64,000 bases of DNA from Caldilineaceae bacterium (GTDB lineage Bacteria > Chloroflexota > Anaerolineae > Caldilineales > Caldilineaceae). Shown here piece by piece: positions 17,135 through 25,234 of the stretch; positions within the stretch are counted from its first letter, which is position 1; every line of letters starts with the position of its first letter. The notes below the pieces were generated by a model that was given only the letters and a program-made list of their open reading frames with translations, was not told the origin of the DNA and did not search any database. The stretch spans positions 1-64,000 of the forward strand of contig JAHBVH010000002.1 of assembly GCA_019637645.1 (NCBI GenBank). Reading direction: 5' to 3'. A program made the translations under genes and the position numbers.

Positions 17135-18665
17135 AACACGCTTGCCTTTTCATGGTCGTGCTCTCGGCGGTTGCGCTTGCCTTGCTGGCTGGGGTACAGC
17201 AGGCATCGGCGGTCACGGGCGCACCATCGGTGCAGCACGCCGTGACACCACAGCAGCTCGCTTCCCGCGTAACTGGGGAGAGAGTGCGGTCGGTAGCAAA
17301 GGTGGGCGTCAGGGATAGGGGTGTCAACTGCAACGGGATCAAGGTGGTGGCGTGGGGTGTTGGCTGACTACCACAGCAAGCGCTGCCCAATCCGAAGCCA
17401 TTGGCATCGACCGTGTCTGGCACACCGCAGACGCCCGTTTCGGGCAAGGCTAGTTGTACATCCGCGGCGGCCTCCCAATCGCCTGCCAGGCCAGCTATTA
17501 CCGAACGCACTTGCTCATAACCTGTCGCGAGCAGAAAAGTGGGGGCTCGGCCATAGCTCTTCATCCCGACCATGTAAAAGCCGGGCTCTGGATGGCGCAA
17601 TGCTTTCTCGCCATGGGGTGGGACACTGCCACAACTATGGACATTGGGGTCGATCAACGGTGCAATCGCACTCGGTGCTTCTACACTTGGGTGCAGATCC
17701 AGCCGTACCTCGCGTAGGAAGGAGAGATCGGGCCGCGAACCGGTGGCGCTGATCACTTCGTCAACGAGAATGGCACGTTCTCCCTGCGGAGTGTCGCCCA
17801 TCAACCGTAGCCCTTCCCTGGTCTGTTCCAATCGTGTCGTGAAGAACGGGGTTACCACTTCGACTGCACCACGCTCGACTAATGTCTTGATGCGCATTCC
17901 TAGTCGGCCACGTCCTGGTAGTTGGTCATCGCCTAAACCACCATAGGTGGCGGCAACGTTGGCTTTGCGCAAAATCCAGGTAAGCTGGGTGGTTGGATGC
18001 GTATCGTGCAGATCCATCAATTCTAGGATGGCGTTGATGGCTGAGTGCCCTCCGCCAACCACTGCTACGCGCTTCCCGGCATAGCGGCTGCGTTTGGTCC
18101 CTAGCACATCAGGAATGCCATAGCTGATCTGGGCTGCGTTGGTTTTTTCGCCTGGTGCCAGGAGGCCATCGGCCCCAATGGGATTGGGCGTGGCCCACGT
18201 CCCGCTGGCGTCGATCACGGCGCGTGCCCAAAAGCGCGCTTCCTCGCCTTGATGTTCCACCTGCACCACAAAAGGGGCATCTGCACGGCTCATATCTTTC
18301 ATCTTATCAATGCGCCGCCGGCTGACGGCGACGACCCGCGTGTTGAGATGCAACTGGCTGCGTATTTCCGGCGTTTGGGCTAGCGGTTGCAGATACGCAT
18401 CGATCAAGGCATGACCGGTGGGCAGTGCATCTAGCTCTGGCTGTTGCCAGCCATGGCGTTCGAGCAGGGCAACAGCGGCCTTGTCGACACACCAGCGCCA
18501 GGGCGAAAAGAGGTGAACATGGCCCCAACTGCGCACATTGGCGGCAATGTCTGCACCCGCTTCAAAGATGATCGGTGTTTCACCGCGCTGGATACAGTGG
18601 GCGGCCGCGGCCAAGCCGATGGGACCAGCGCCGATGATCGCGATGGGTAGCGATTGACTTGTCAT
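17127..18665 (-). CDS. FAD/NAD(P)-dependent oxidoreductase with cysteine-pair tail, ArsO-like
   Basis: A 512-residue flavoprotein. Residues 9-15 give the FAD-binding GAGPIG, and a second dinucleotide fold has VAVVGGGHSAIN, as in flavin monooxygenases and thioredoxin-reductase-like enzymes. The core ends near residue 410. The remaining 100 residues are Pro/Thr/Ala-rich and carry five Cys-Cys pairs (430/431, 471/472, 477/478, 489/490, 510/511), which suggests binding of a soft metal or metalloid. AAAGGAA lies before the ATG. Lying between arsR and an MFS gene, it fits the ArsO group of putative flavin monooxygenases from arsenic clusters. I infer that it oxidises or reduces an arsenical. The tail is the unusual part. 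Confidence 0.8.
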   Translation of the reverse strand: MTSQSLPIAIIGAGPIGLAAAAHCIQRGETPIIFEAGADIAANVRSWGHVHLFSPWRWCVDKAAVALLERHGWQQPELDALPTGHALIDAYLQPLAQTPEIRSQLHLNTRVVAVSRRRIDKMKDMSRADAPFVVQVEHQGEEARFWARAVIDASGTWATPNPIGADGLLAPGEKTNAAQISYGIPDVLGTKRSRYAGKRVAVVGGGHSAINAILELMDLHDTHPTTQLTWILRKANVAATYGGLGDDQLPGRGRLGMRIKTLVERGAVEVVTPFFTTRLEQTREGLRLMGDTPQGERAILVDEVISATGSRPDLSFLREVRLDLHPSVEAPSAIAPLIDPNVHSCGSVPPHGEKALRHPEPGFYMVGMKSYGRAPTFLLATGYEQVRSVIAGLAGDWEAAADVQLALPETGVCGVPDTVDANGFGLGSACCGSQPTPHATTLIPLQLTPLSLTPTFATDRTLSPVTREASCCGVTACCTDGAPVTADACCTPASKASATAESTTMKRQACCD

Positions 18666-18680
18666 GCAAAATTCCTTTAT

Positions 18681-18737
18681 ATTGATAGGTATCGATACTT
18701 TTGCTTAGAATTTAGCCGATGGTAACTCCATCGGCTA
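18681..18737 (-). promoter_or_regulatory. Second ArsR-type box and intercistronic hairpin
   Basis: Read on the minus strand between arsR and the flavoprotein gene, a perfect 10-bp stem (TAGCCGATGG with CCATCGGCTA, 5-nt loop, 18713-18737) follows the arsR stop. Then comes a box reading TATCGATACCTATCAAT (18681-18697), which matches the boxes in the arsR promoter. The hairpin has no T-run, so it may attenuate or protect the mRNA rather than end it. The box suggests a second, internal point of ArsR control. Confidence 0.55.
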
Positions 18738-18747
18738 GGTGTAGGAT

Positions 18748-19089
18748 TTAGTGATAATCTAGTGCTACAGGAATGCAACCTGGTTTATCTGAGCACTGCT
18801 CGGCATAGGTTGGCGCAAAGTTCTGCATCAGTGAACCGCAGCAGACGGTGAAGCACTCCTGGTTAAGCGAATAGAAACGCTGCCGCCCTGCTTGGCGTAC
18901 ATGGACTAGCTCCGCGGCGGCTAACAACTTCAAATGATGGCTAACGGTTGGTTGGTTGACGCGACCATCCAAGGCTGCAACCACATCATTGACACTGAGC
19001 CACTGACAGCAGAGCAGCTTCATAATCTCTTGCCGAGTTTCGTCGGCAAGGGCTTTCGCAAAGGTGATAACACGGCTATCAATCTTCAT
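18748..19089 (-). CDS. arsR: ArsR/SmtB family metalloid-responsive repressor
   Basis: A 113-residue winged-helix repressor. The recognition helix reads NQPTVSHHLKLL and the wing follows as VHVRQAGRQRFYSL. Cysteines sit at 27/28, 79, 83/84, 99 and 105. The classical ELCVCDL site of plasmid ArsR is absent; the 79/83/84 group resembles the C-terminal thiol site of the Acidithiobacillus-type ArsR, so an As(III) sensor of that design is likely. Its promoter contains TATCGA boxes and places the transcription start at or next to the ATG. The flavoprotein and MFS genes follow in the same direction. Cd/Zn sensing is less likely because His/Asp-rich sites are lacking. Confidence 0.9.
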   Translation of the reverse strand: MKIDSRVITFAKALADETRQEIMKLLCCQWLSVNDVVAALDGRVNQPTVSHHLKLLAAAELVHVRQAGRQRFYSLNQECFTVCCGSLMQNFAPTYAEQCSDKPGCIPVALDYH

Positions 19090-19095
19090 GGGTAT

Positions 19096-19123
19096 ATTGT
19101 ATCGATAAGGGTCGATATGTCAA
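19096..19123 (-). promoter_or_regulatory. arsR promoter with embedded ArsR boxes
   Basis: On the minus strand TTGACA (19123-19118) and TACAAT (19101-19096) are spaced by 16 bp. The spacer reads TATCGACCCTTATCGA, two copies of TATCGA, and the second extends into the palindrome TATCGATA. A repressor there would cover both promoter boxes. Only six bases separate the -10 box from the ATG of arsR, so the transcript is probably leaderless. Confidence 0.75.
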
Positions 19124-19172
19124 ATTGAAAATAGTGTAGCTAGATAAGTTACGCCGTTGATCGGTGCGCCGC

Positions 19173-20384
19173 CTATAAGGTAAAGATCAATTCGCTCGCC
19201 TGTTGCAAGACCAGCACCGCCGCGCCAATGGCACCGGCGTCCGCACCAAGCTGGCTGGCGCGAATTTCTGTGGCCGAGAGTGGATAGGCCATGGCCCGGC
19301 GTTGCACTTCTTTGGTGAGTGGCTCCAGCAGGACCTGGCTATTTTGCCCCACGGGGCCACCAAGAATGATGCGTTCGGGGTTAAAGAGGTTGATCAAGTT
19401 CGCAATGGCAATGCCTAGATATTGGGCAGTTTCGGCGACCAATTCGCAAGCAATGGGATCTTTTTGTTCTGCCGCGGCGAGCACCATCACCGCCGTGACC
19501 CGCTCTGGGTAGTGATCGACCAGCTCCCACAGGAGTGAATCACGTTGCTCGCGCATGCGGATGCGGGCGCGGTCGGCAATCGCGGCTTCAGAGACCAGCG
19601 CTTGGAGACAGCCGCGATTCCCACAGCGGCAAAGGGGGCCATCGGGCAGGATCGTAACATGACCAAGTTCACCGGCACTGGAGTTGGCCCCCAAGAACAA
19701 CTTCCCTTCGTGGACAACCCCAGCCGCGACACCGGTGCCAATCGAAAGATAGATGATCTCTTGAATGCCCTGTTCAACGTTGACCCAATATTCGGCAAGG
19801 GCTCCCACCTTGCTGCGGTTGGCGACAAAGGTGTGCAGACCTAGCTTTTCTTCCACCATGGCCCGAATCGGCACTTCGAACCACCCTACATCAACCGCGG
19901 TTTTGATGATCCCAGCATGGACATCGACCAAACCAGGCGTGCCTAGGCCAATGGCGGGTAAGAGCCGCCGCTCATCTACTTCCTGACGCAAACGCTCAAC
20001 CCCGCGTTGGAGGGCATCCACCGCGGCTTCGGGAGTGTCGCCTGTAATGGGGAGGTCAAGGCGGTAGAGAACTTTGGCATCGAGATCCGTAATGACAATG
20101 CCCCACTGGTGATCATGCATGCGCGCGCCCAAGGCGTAGGCCGCGCGCGGGTTAAATTCCAGCAGTGCCGGTGGCCGTCCACCGGTTGAATCGCCCAACC
20201 CAACATGATGGGCGATGCCCACCCGTAGCAGATCCTCCATTAATAGATTGGCCGTAGCACGACTGAGCCCTGTCTGCTGCGCGAGGGCAGGCCGTGAAAT
20301 GATCCGAGCATTTTTTAAAATGTCAAAGGCACGGCTGCGGTTGATCTCTTTCAGTAGTTCGGGTTGTCCAACTTGATATTTCAA
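19173..20384 (-). CDS. ROK family transcriptional repressor
   Basis: A 403-residue NagC/XylR-type regulator. Residues 25-60 form a winged helix-turn-helix (RPALAQQTGLSRATANLLM); the rest is a sugar-kinase-like ROK domain with a phosphate loop (LSIGTGVAAGVV) and the zinc motif CRCGNRGC. It is transcribed divergently from the transporter operon at 20724, and their promoters overlap an inverted repeat, so I infer that it represses both itself and that operon until a sugar ligand binds. The presence of the helix-turn-helix argues against it being a sugar kinase. Confidence 0.9.
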   Translation of the reverse strand: MKYQVGQPELLKEINRSRAFDILKNARIISRPALAQQTGLSRATANLLMEDLLRVGIAHHVGLGDSTGGRPPALLEFNPRAAYALGARMHDHQWGIVITDLDAKVLYRLDLPITGDTPEAAVDALQRGVERLRQEVDERRLLPAIGLGTPGLVDVHAGIIKTAVDVGWFEVPIRAMVEEKLGLHTFVANRSKVGALAEYWVNVEQGIQEIIYLSIGTGVAAGVVHEGKLFLGANSSAGELGHVTILPDGPLCRCGNRGCLQALVSEAAIADRARIRMREQRDSLLWELVDHYPERVTAVMVLAAAEQKDPIACELVAETAQYLGIAIANLINLFNPERIILGGPVGQNSQVLLEPLTKEVQRRAMAYPLSATEIRASQLGADAGAIGAAVLVLQQASELIFTL

Positions 20385-20485
20385 ACAATCAATCCTCTTG
20401 TTCCTAGGTACTGCTGATTACACTGTGGTGGTCATGCTTAGCGAGGTGGGCGGTCGTCGGTGGCATAGTAAACGCCTATTCCCCT

Positions 20486-20572
20486 ATCATAATGGTTTCT
20501 GCAACTTTGTCAATAAGTTGGCTGCTAAACTTTGTATACTATATTGACAAAGTTTTGAACCAATGATATTCT
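20486..20572. promoter_or_regulatory. Overlapping divergent promoters with ROK operator
   Basis: Plus strand: TTGACA (20544-20549), 17 bp, TATTCT (20567-20572). Minus strand: TTGACA (20513-20508), 16 bp, TATGAT (20491-20486). Both -35 boxes lie inside a perfect 13-bp inverted repeat, AACTTTGTCAATA (20503-20515) and its complement (20542-20554). A third half-site AAACTTTGT lies at 20527-20535 and forms a tighter inverted repeat with ACAAAGTTT at 20547-20555. This is the expected layout for joint repression of the ROK gene and the transporter operon. Confidence 0.78.
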
Positions 20573-20723
20573 CTGGGGTAGAAACGGCACGGAATTACCC
20601 CCCTTCTCGCATAAAACACCCGCTTCGACCAAAACTTATTTTGGTTTATAGCGATTGTCTGCATTTTTTCTCTGCAATTGGCTATCCCTCTGTGGAGCCA
20701 CCTACCCAAAAGGAGAAGATGTT

Positions 20724-22100
20724 ATGCTGTCTCAGAACACGCCCTCTGCTGTCCGCTGTAGTCGTCGTCATTTCATGCGCTTGGCTGGCATTGTGGCTGG
20801 CGGAATGACCCTGGTCGCTTGTGCGCCTGCCACAACGGCACCTGCTCCGGCAACGTCGTCGGCCGCTAGTGAAAGCGCCGCACCCGCGGCGGAAACGATC
20901 ACGCTGCGCTTCCAGAACTGGTTCAATGAAAGTGATATGCACACCTGGCAGTTGGGGCTGGATCAGTTCAAGGAAGAATATCCGACCGTAGAGTTGAAAT
21001 TGGAATATGCTAATTGGGGTGATACGATCACCAGTGTCATGGCTGGCGCGGCGGCAGGTAGTTTGCCCGACATTATCATGGCGAGTGATTCGCATGTGCC
21101 GCCGTTGGCTTCCGAGCTACTTCTGATGGATCTGAATCCGTTTATCGAAAAAGATCCCGATGTGAATGTGGATGACTTTGCGCCAGGTGTTTCGTTGGGC
21201 TTTACCGTCTGGGGCCGCTGGTGGGGCTTCCCCTATGATCAATCGACCTATGGCATCTACTATAACAAAGATCTCTTTGACGCGGCTGGGATTGACTACC
21301 CACCTTTTGAGGATGGCAGCCAATGGACGCTCGAGCAATTTGTAGAAGTTGCCAAAGCCCTAACGAAACCAGAGGGCGAGCAGTGGGGCGTTCTGGCCAA
21401 CGGGGGTGACTATCTGGCCTCAGCTTTTATCTACAGTGCTGGTGGTCGCCTCTATGATGACGAAGGTCGCACTTGTTTGATCAATTCGCCAGAGGCTGCC
21501 GCAGGGGCCCAATTTATGGTCGATCTGGTGCATACGCACAAGGTCGCGCCGACTGCCGCCGAATTAGCTGGCGGTGGCATCAACTATTTTACCGCGGGCC
21601 TCGCCGCGATGGAGTTCCAGGGCCAATGGGAGTTGCAGTCCAAGAATGCCGAAGTAGAAACGCCCTTTGATATTGGCTTCTTGCCATTGGGCAAAGACAA
21701 GATCACCGTCACTGGTGGTTCCGGTTTTTGTGCTAGTGCCCAAAGCCAATATCCTGAGGAAGCATGGGCTTTCCTGAAGAGCTACACCAGCAGCGACACC
21801 TTGGCCGAAATGGTGGGCCGCCCCGGGCGTGGGATCCCTGCCCGTTGGAGTGCAACACCGGCGTACCTCGAGGCTGGTGGCAAAGCTGCGCACCCCGATG
21901 TCTTTATCAAGCAGTTGGAGTGGGCCTTCACAGACCGCTCCACCTTGGCAAGCTTTGACTTTGAGAATTCCTGGTCGCGGCACTATGGCGCGATCTACGA
22001 AACGGGCCAGGGTGATGTCGCCACTGCTTTAGCCACTATTGCCGAAGAGACGAATAAGGCATTGGAAGAAAAGTGGCCGAATGTGAAGTTGGATATTTAA
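20724..22100 (+). CDS. Sugar ABC transporter substrate-binding lipoprotein
   Basis: A 458-residue family 1 solute-binding protein. Twin arginines at 14-15 (CSRRHFMRL), a hydrophobic stretch and a lipobox ending at Cys33 (LVAC) point to a Tat-exported lipoprotein; a short Ala/Pro/Ser linker follows. The ATG at 20724 has AAAAGGAG 8 bases upstream, whereas the frame stays open further up without a binding site. Typical binding-lobe segments include PYDQSTYGIYYNKDLFDAAG. It leads the large operon opposite the ROK gene. The operon's enzymes suggest a sugar acid, cyclitol or amide-bearing sugar as ligand. Confidence 0.9.
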   Translation: MLSQNTPSAVRCSRRHFMRLAGIVAGGMTLVACAPATTAPAPATSSAASESAAPAAETITLRFQNWFNESDMHTWQLGLDQFKEEYPTVELKLEYANWGDTITSVMAGAAAGSLPDIIMASDSHVPPLASELLLMDLNPFIEKDPDVNVDDFAPGVSLGFTVWGRWWGFPYDQSTYGIYYNKDLFDAAGIDYPPFEDGSQWTLEQFVEVAKALTKPEGEQWGVLANGGDYLASAFIYSAGGRLYDDEGRTCLINSPEAAAGAQFMVDLVHTHKVAPTAAELAGGGINYFTAGLAAMEFQGQWELQSKNAEVETPFDIGFLPLGKDKITVTGGSGFCASAQSQYPEEAWAFLKSYTSSDTLAEMVGRPGRGIPARWSATPAYLEAGGKAAHPDVFIKQLEWAFTDRSTLASFDFENSWSRHYGAIYETGQGDVATALATIAEETNKALEEKWPNVKLDI

Positions 22101-22104
22101 GCAC

Positions 22105-22189
22105 AAGCTAGGTGTGATTGGCTGATATGTACCTAGCTTACCACGAAGGCCCGCCGCAGGGCTGAAAATGCAGCGGCTCTTCGTGGTAA
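22105..22189 (+). terminator. Tandem hairpins between binding-protein and permease genes
   Basis: Two stems follow the stop codon. The first is AAGCTAGGT (22105-22113) with ACCTAGCTT (22131-22139). The second is TTACCACGAAG (22138-22148) with CTTCGTGGTAA (22179-22189), plus an inner GCCGC/GCGGC pairing. They share two bases, so both cannot form fully at once. With no long T-run they probably act as an attenuator or a block to 3' decay that lowers permease relative to binding protein. Confidence 0.55.
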
Positions 22190-22227
22190 ATTTCATGCCT
22201 ATTGTTACTTACTACTTGGTTGATTCC

Positions 22228-22330
22228 GCACCGCCCTACCGGGATGGTGCTAGGGCACAACGCCCGCTGAAGCGGACTTGGGCCGGCGTCGCTCGGTAGC
22301 CCGGTGGCTTTGGCCCTGGGCTAGATCAAA
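22228..22330. repeat. CAACGCCCGCT repeat element, copy 1
   Basis: A GC-rich foldable element: GCACC pairs with GGTGC around 22228-22250, then CACAACGCCCGCT leads into the small hairpin CCGC-TGAA-GCGG (22264-22275). The end reads ATCAAAAAAC. The copy at 62400-62483 shares the same order of blocks and also lies between a binding-protein gene and a permease gene. Confidence 0.65.
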
Positions 22331-22359
22331 AAACTGAATCAACGTGTACTTACCTTGGG

Positions 22360-23223
22360 ATGCTGCTCATGTCACTTACCATATCCTCTCTGCCCCCCAA
22401 GCGGCGTTTTGGCGCTCAACTGGCTGGCTCGCTGTTGCTACTCTTGCTTGGGCTCTTGGTCAGTTTCCCCTTTCTGTGGATGATTCGCACCTCCTTCCTC
22501 AAAGAGACGGACGCGCCGAAGTTCCCACCGATCTGGATTCCCGACTATTTTAGCTTGGATAATTATATTGGCACATTGACCCTTCAGCCCTTTGCCCTTT
22601 ATCTAGGCAACAGTCTCTTGATCGCGTTGACCGCAGTCGTAACCCAGCTCTTGACTGCTTCTTTGGGGGCCTATGCCTTTGCGCGGCTGCGCTTCCCGGG
22701 CCGCGATAAGCTCTTTTTACTCTACTTGGGAACTATGCTCATCCCCGGCCAAGTGACGATGATCCCCAGCTATGTCTTGATCAGCCGTTTTGGGTGGATC
22801 GATAGCTACATGGGCTTGATTGTCCCTGGCATGTTCAATGTCTTTATCACCTTTCTTCTGCGTCAATTCTTTCTCTCGATTCCCATGGAGCTGGAAGATG
22901 CGGCCAAGATCGATGGCGCTAGCTACCTGCGCATCTATGCCACCATCATTATGCCCCTTGCCAAACCCGCCTTGGCGACAGCGGCGATCTTCATCTTTAC
23001 GGGCAGTTGGGGGAGCTTTTTGTGGCCGCTTTTGTTGATCCGCACGCGTGAATTGCGTACCGTCCCGCTTGGATTGGCCGCTATGCAACTCGAACAAGGT
23101 CACACGAATATCCCGCAGCTCATGGCGGGCTCGACCATGGCTATCGTTCCCATTATCCTGATCTTTCTTTTGTTGCAGCGCTACTATATTGAAGGCATTA
23201 CCCTAACTGGGGTGAAAGGATAG
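22360..23223 (+). CDS. Sugar ABC transporter permease (MalG-like)
   Basis: A 287-residue inner-membrane permease with six predicted helices and the EAA loop LEDAAKIDGASYLRIYA. The C-terminus ends IEGITLTGVKG, the usual MalG-type ending. The start is not firm: ATG at 22360 or 22369, neither with a good ribosome binding site. Here the MalG-like gene precedes the MalF-like gene, the reverse of the other two complete sugar systems in the window. Five bases separate it from the next permease. Confidence 0.9.
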   Translation: MLLMSLTISSLPPKRRFGAQLAGSLLLLLLGLLVSFPFLWMIRTSFLKETDAPKFPPIWIPDYFSLDNYIGTLTLQPFALYLGNSLLIALTAVVTQLLTASLGAYAFARLRFPGRDKLFLLYLGTMLIPGQVTMIPSYVLISRFGWIDSYMGLIVPGMFNVFITFLLRQFFLSIPMELEDAAKIDGASYLRIYATIIMPLAKPALATAAIFIFTGSWGSFLWPLLLIRTRELRTVPLGLAAMQLEQGHTNIPQLMAGSTMAIVPIILIFLLLQRYYIEGITLTGVKG

Positions 23224-23227
23224 CCGC

Positions 23228-24208
23228 ATGGCAGAGAGAACCACTGGGATAACAAACGGGATAACAAATGGGATAACAAATGGGGTCGCCCCTCGGATCG
23301 CGCCACAACCTTCCGCACGACCGTGGTGGAAGTTGACCAGCAACCGCCGGGAAGCCTGGGTGGCCTTGGCCTTTCTCGCCCCCAATCTGTTGGGCTTCCT
23401 GATCTTTACCCTAGGCCCAGCTATCTTTTCGATTGTAATGGGCTTTACCAACTGGTCTGGGCTAAGTGCGGCGCGTTGGGTGGGTTTACAGAATTATCAA
23501 ACCCTGCTTGAGGATCCTATTTTCCACCGCGCCCTGGGAAACACGCTGCTCTATGCCGTGCTCTTTACGCCCCTAGCGATTGTGGTTGCCTTGGGCTTGG
23601 CATTGCTCTTTAACCAAAAGCTACGCGGTACAGCGGTTTTTCGTCTGCTCTGCTTTCTGCCCATCGTAACCGATTTCATCTCCATTGCCTTTGTCTGGTC
23701 GTGGCTCTACCATTTCCGCTTTGGCATTATCAACTATGGCCTGCGCTTGGTTGGGTTGCCCCCCCAAGCGTGGCTAGGGGACGCCCAATGGGCTATGTGG
23801 GCGTTGGTTGTCATGTCGGTTTGGCGGTGGATGGGGTACTATGCGGTGATTATCCTGGCTGGCTTGCAGGATATCTCTAGCACTTTCTACGAAGCCGCCA
23901 CCATTGATGGTGCAAATCGCTGGCAACTCTTTACGCGGATTACGATCCCACTCCTTTCGCCGACCCTCTTCTTTGTGGTGATCATTTCGATTACCTCCAG
24001 CTTTGCTGTTTTTGAACAAATGTATATTATGACACAAGGTGGCCCACAAGATGCGACGATCAGCATTACCATGTATCTCTATCAACAAGGATTTCGCTTT
24101 TTTCGCATGGGCTATGCTTCCTCGATAGCCTGGGTTCTCTTTATGTTGACTTTTCTGGTCACAGCCATTAATTGGGGCGTGCGTAAGCGTTGGGTCTACG
24201 AAGGCTAA
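23228..24208 (+). CDS. Sugar ABC transporter permease (MalF-like)
   Basis: A 326-residue inner-membrane permease with six predicted helices and the EAA loop FYEAATIDGANRWQLF followed by IPLLSP. The first 20 residues are unusual: a 12-bp unit is repeated in frame to give three GITN blocks before the basic stretch and the first helix (LAPNLLGFLIFTLGPAIF). The repeat lies in a cytosolic tail, where length variation should be tolerated. It pairs with the preceding permease. Confidence 0.92.
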   Translation: MAERTTGITNGITNGITNGVAPRIAPQPSARPWWKLTSNRREAWVALAFLAPNLLGFLIFTLGPAIFSIVMGFTNWSGLSAARWVGLQNYQTLLEDPIFHRALGNTLLYAVLFTPLAIVVALGLALLFNQKLRGTAVFRLLCFLPIVTDFISIAFVWSWLYHFRFGIINYGLRLVGLPPQAWLGDAQWAMWALVVMSVWRWMGYYAVIILAGLQDISSTFYEAATIDGANRWQLFTRITIPLLSPTLFFVVIISITSSFAVFEQMYIMTQGGPQDATISITMYLYQQGFRFFRMGYASSIAWVLFMLTFLVTAINWGVRKRWVYEG

Positions 24209-24236
24209 CCTGTATTTCTAAAGAAGGAACCTACCT

Positions 24237-25157
24237 ATGTCAACTACACCGGGGCGTCCTGTACGGATTACCAGCCTTAGTTTCTATGATAAAAATTTGG
24301 CCGAAATCGCGGCCTTGGTGGATATGGAGGGCGCGAAGGGGGTGGATCTAATTGCCCTGCCCGAGACCTGGAATATGCAGTACAAGAATCAGCCGGAAAC
24401 CTTGACCGGGCCAACTGTCGCTGTCATGTGTGAATTGGCCGCCCGTCATCGTACCTACCTTGTCTGTCCGATTGACCGTCAGGATGGCGAACGACGGGTC
24501 AATTCGGCGGTCTTGATTGATCGTTTGGGGCAGGTTGTTTCGGTCTATGACAAGGTCTACCCCTATTGGTCCGAATTTGACCTCTCTCCTTGTGTGCAGC
24601 CTGCCCATTCCATGCCACCCGTCTATACCGCGGACTTTGGCCGCATTGGCATGGCCATCTGTTTTGATGTGAATTTCCCCGCGGTCTGGCAGACCTTGGC
24701 AGATCAAGGGGCCGAAGTGGTGATCTGGCCGAGCGCATATTCCGCCGGAACCTCGCTCCAGGCCCATGCCCTCAATCATCACTACTATATTGTGACTTCG
24801 ACCTATACCAAAGATTGCATTGTCTACGACATCACCGGTGAGGAAATTCACTATACCAAGAGTGATGAGATTAACATTAGCCGTGTCACGCTGGATTTGG
24901 ACCGTGGTATCTATCACGAAAACTTTAACATGGCTGACCGCGATCGCCTATTGGCCGAGCACGGGTCAGCCATTGAGCTAGAACAATGGCTGACCCGTGA
25001 ACAGTGGTTTGTCCTGCGCGCAAAGCAGCCGGAAGTCAGCGCGCGCAGCCTTGCCCGCCAATACGGCTTAGAGGAACTCCGCGACTACCTGACGCGCAGC
25101 CGCCACGCCATTGACCAAATGCGTCAACCGGTCAGCTTTTCACAGCCTCTAGGCTGA
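24237..25157 (+). CDS. Carbon-nitrogen hydrolase (nitrilase superfamily)
   Basis: A 306-residue cytosolic amidase-type enzyme. The catalytic triad is Glu43 (LPETW), Lys106 (VYDKVYP) and Cys142 (MAICFDVNFP). Such enzymes hydrolyse amides, carbamoyl groups or, more rarely, nitriles. The pattern fits an N-carbamoyl- or aliphatic-amidase-like member better than a true nitrilase, but the branch is not certain. It follows the permease genes in the ROK-controlled operon, so I infer that the imported compound carries an amide. A paralogue is at 54100 in the other large operon. Confidence 0.88.
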   Translation: MSTTPGRPVRITSLSFYDKNLAEIAALVDMEGAKGVDLIALPETWNMQYKNQPETLTGPTVAVMCELAARHRTYLVCPIDRQDGERRVNSAVLIDRLGQVVSVYDKVYPYWSEFDLSPCVQPAHSMPPVYTADFGRIGMAICFDVNFPAVWQTLADQGAEVVIWPSAYSAGTSLQAHALNHHYYIVTSTYTKDCIVYDITGEEIHYTKSDEINISRVTLDLDRGIYHENFNMADRDRLLAEHGSAIELEQWLTREQWFVLRAKQPEVSARSLARQYGLEELRDYLTRSRHAIDQMRQPVSFSQPLG

Positions 25158-25234
25158 CTTTGTATCGGTTGTTGACAAACGAAGAGGAAAGGCGTCTAGC
25201 GCGCCTATTTATTCGCATAGAAGGTAAATTTGGA

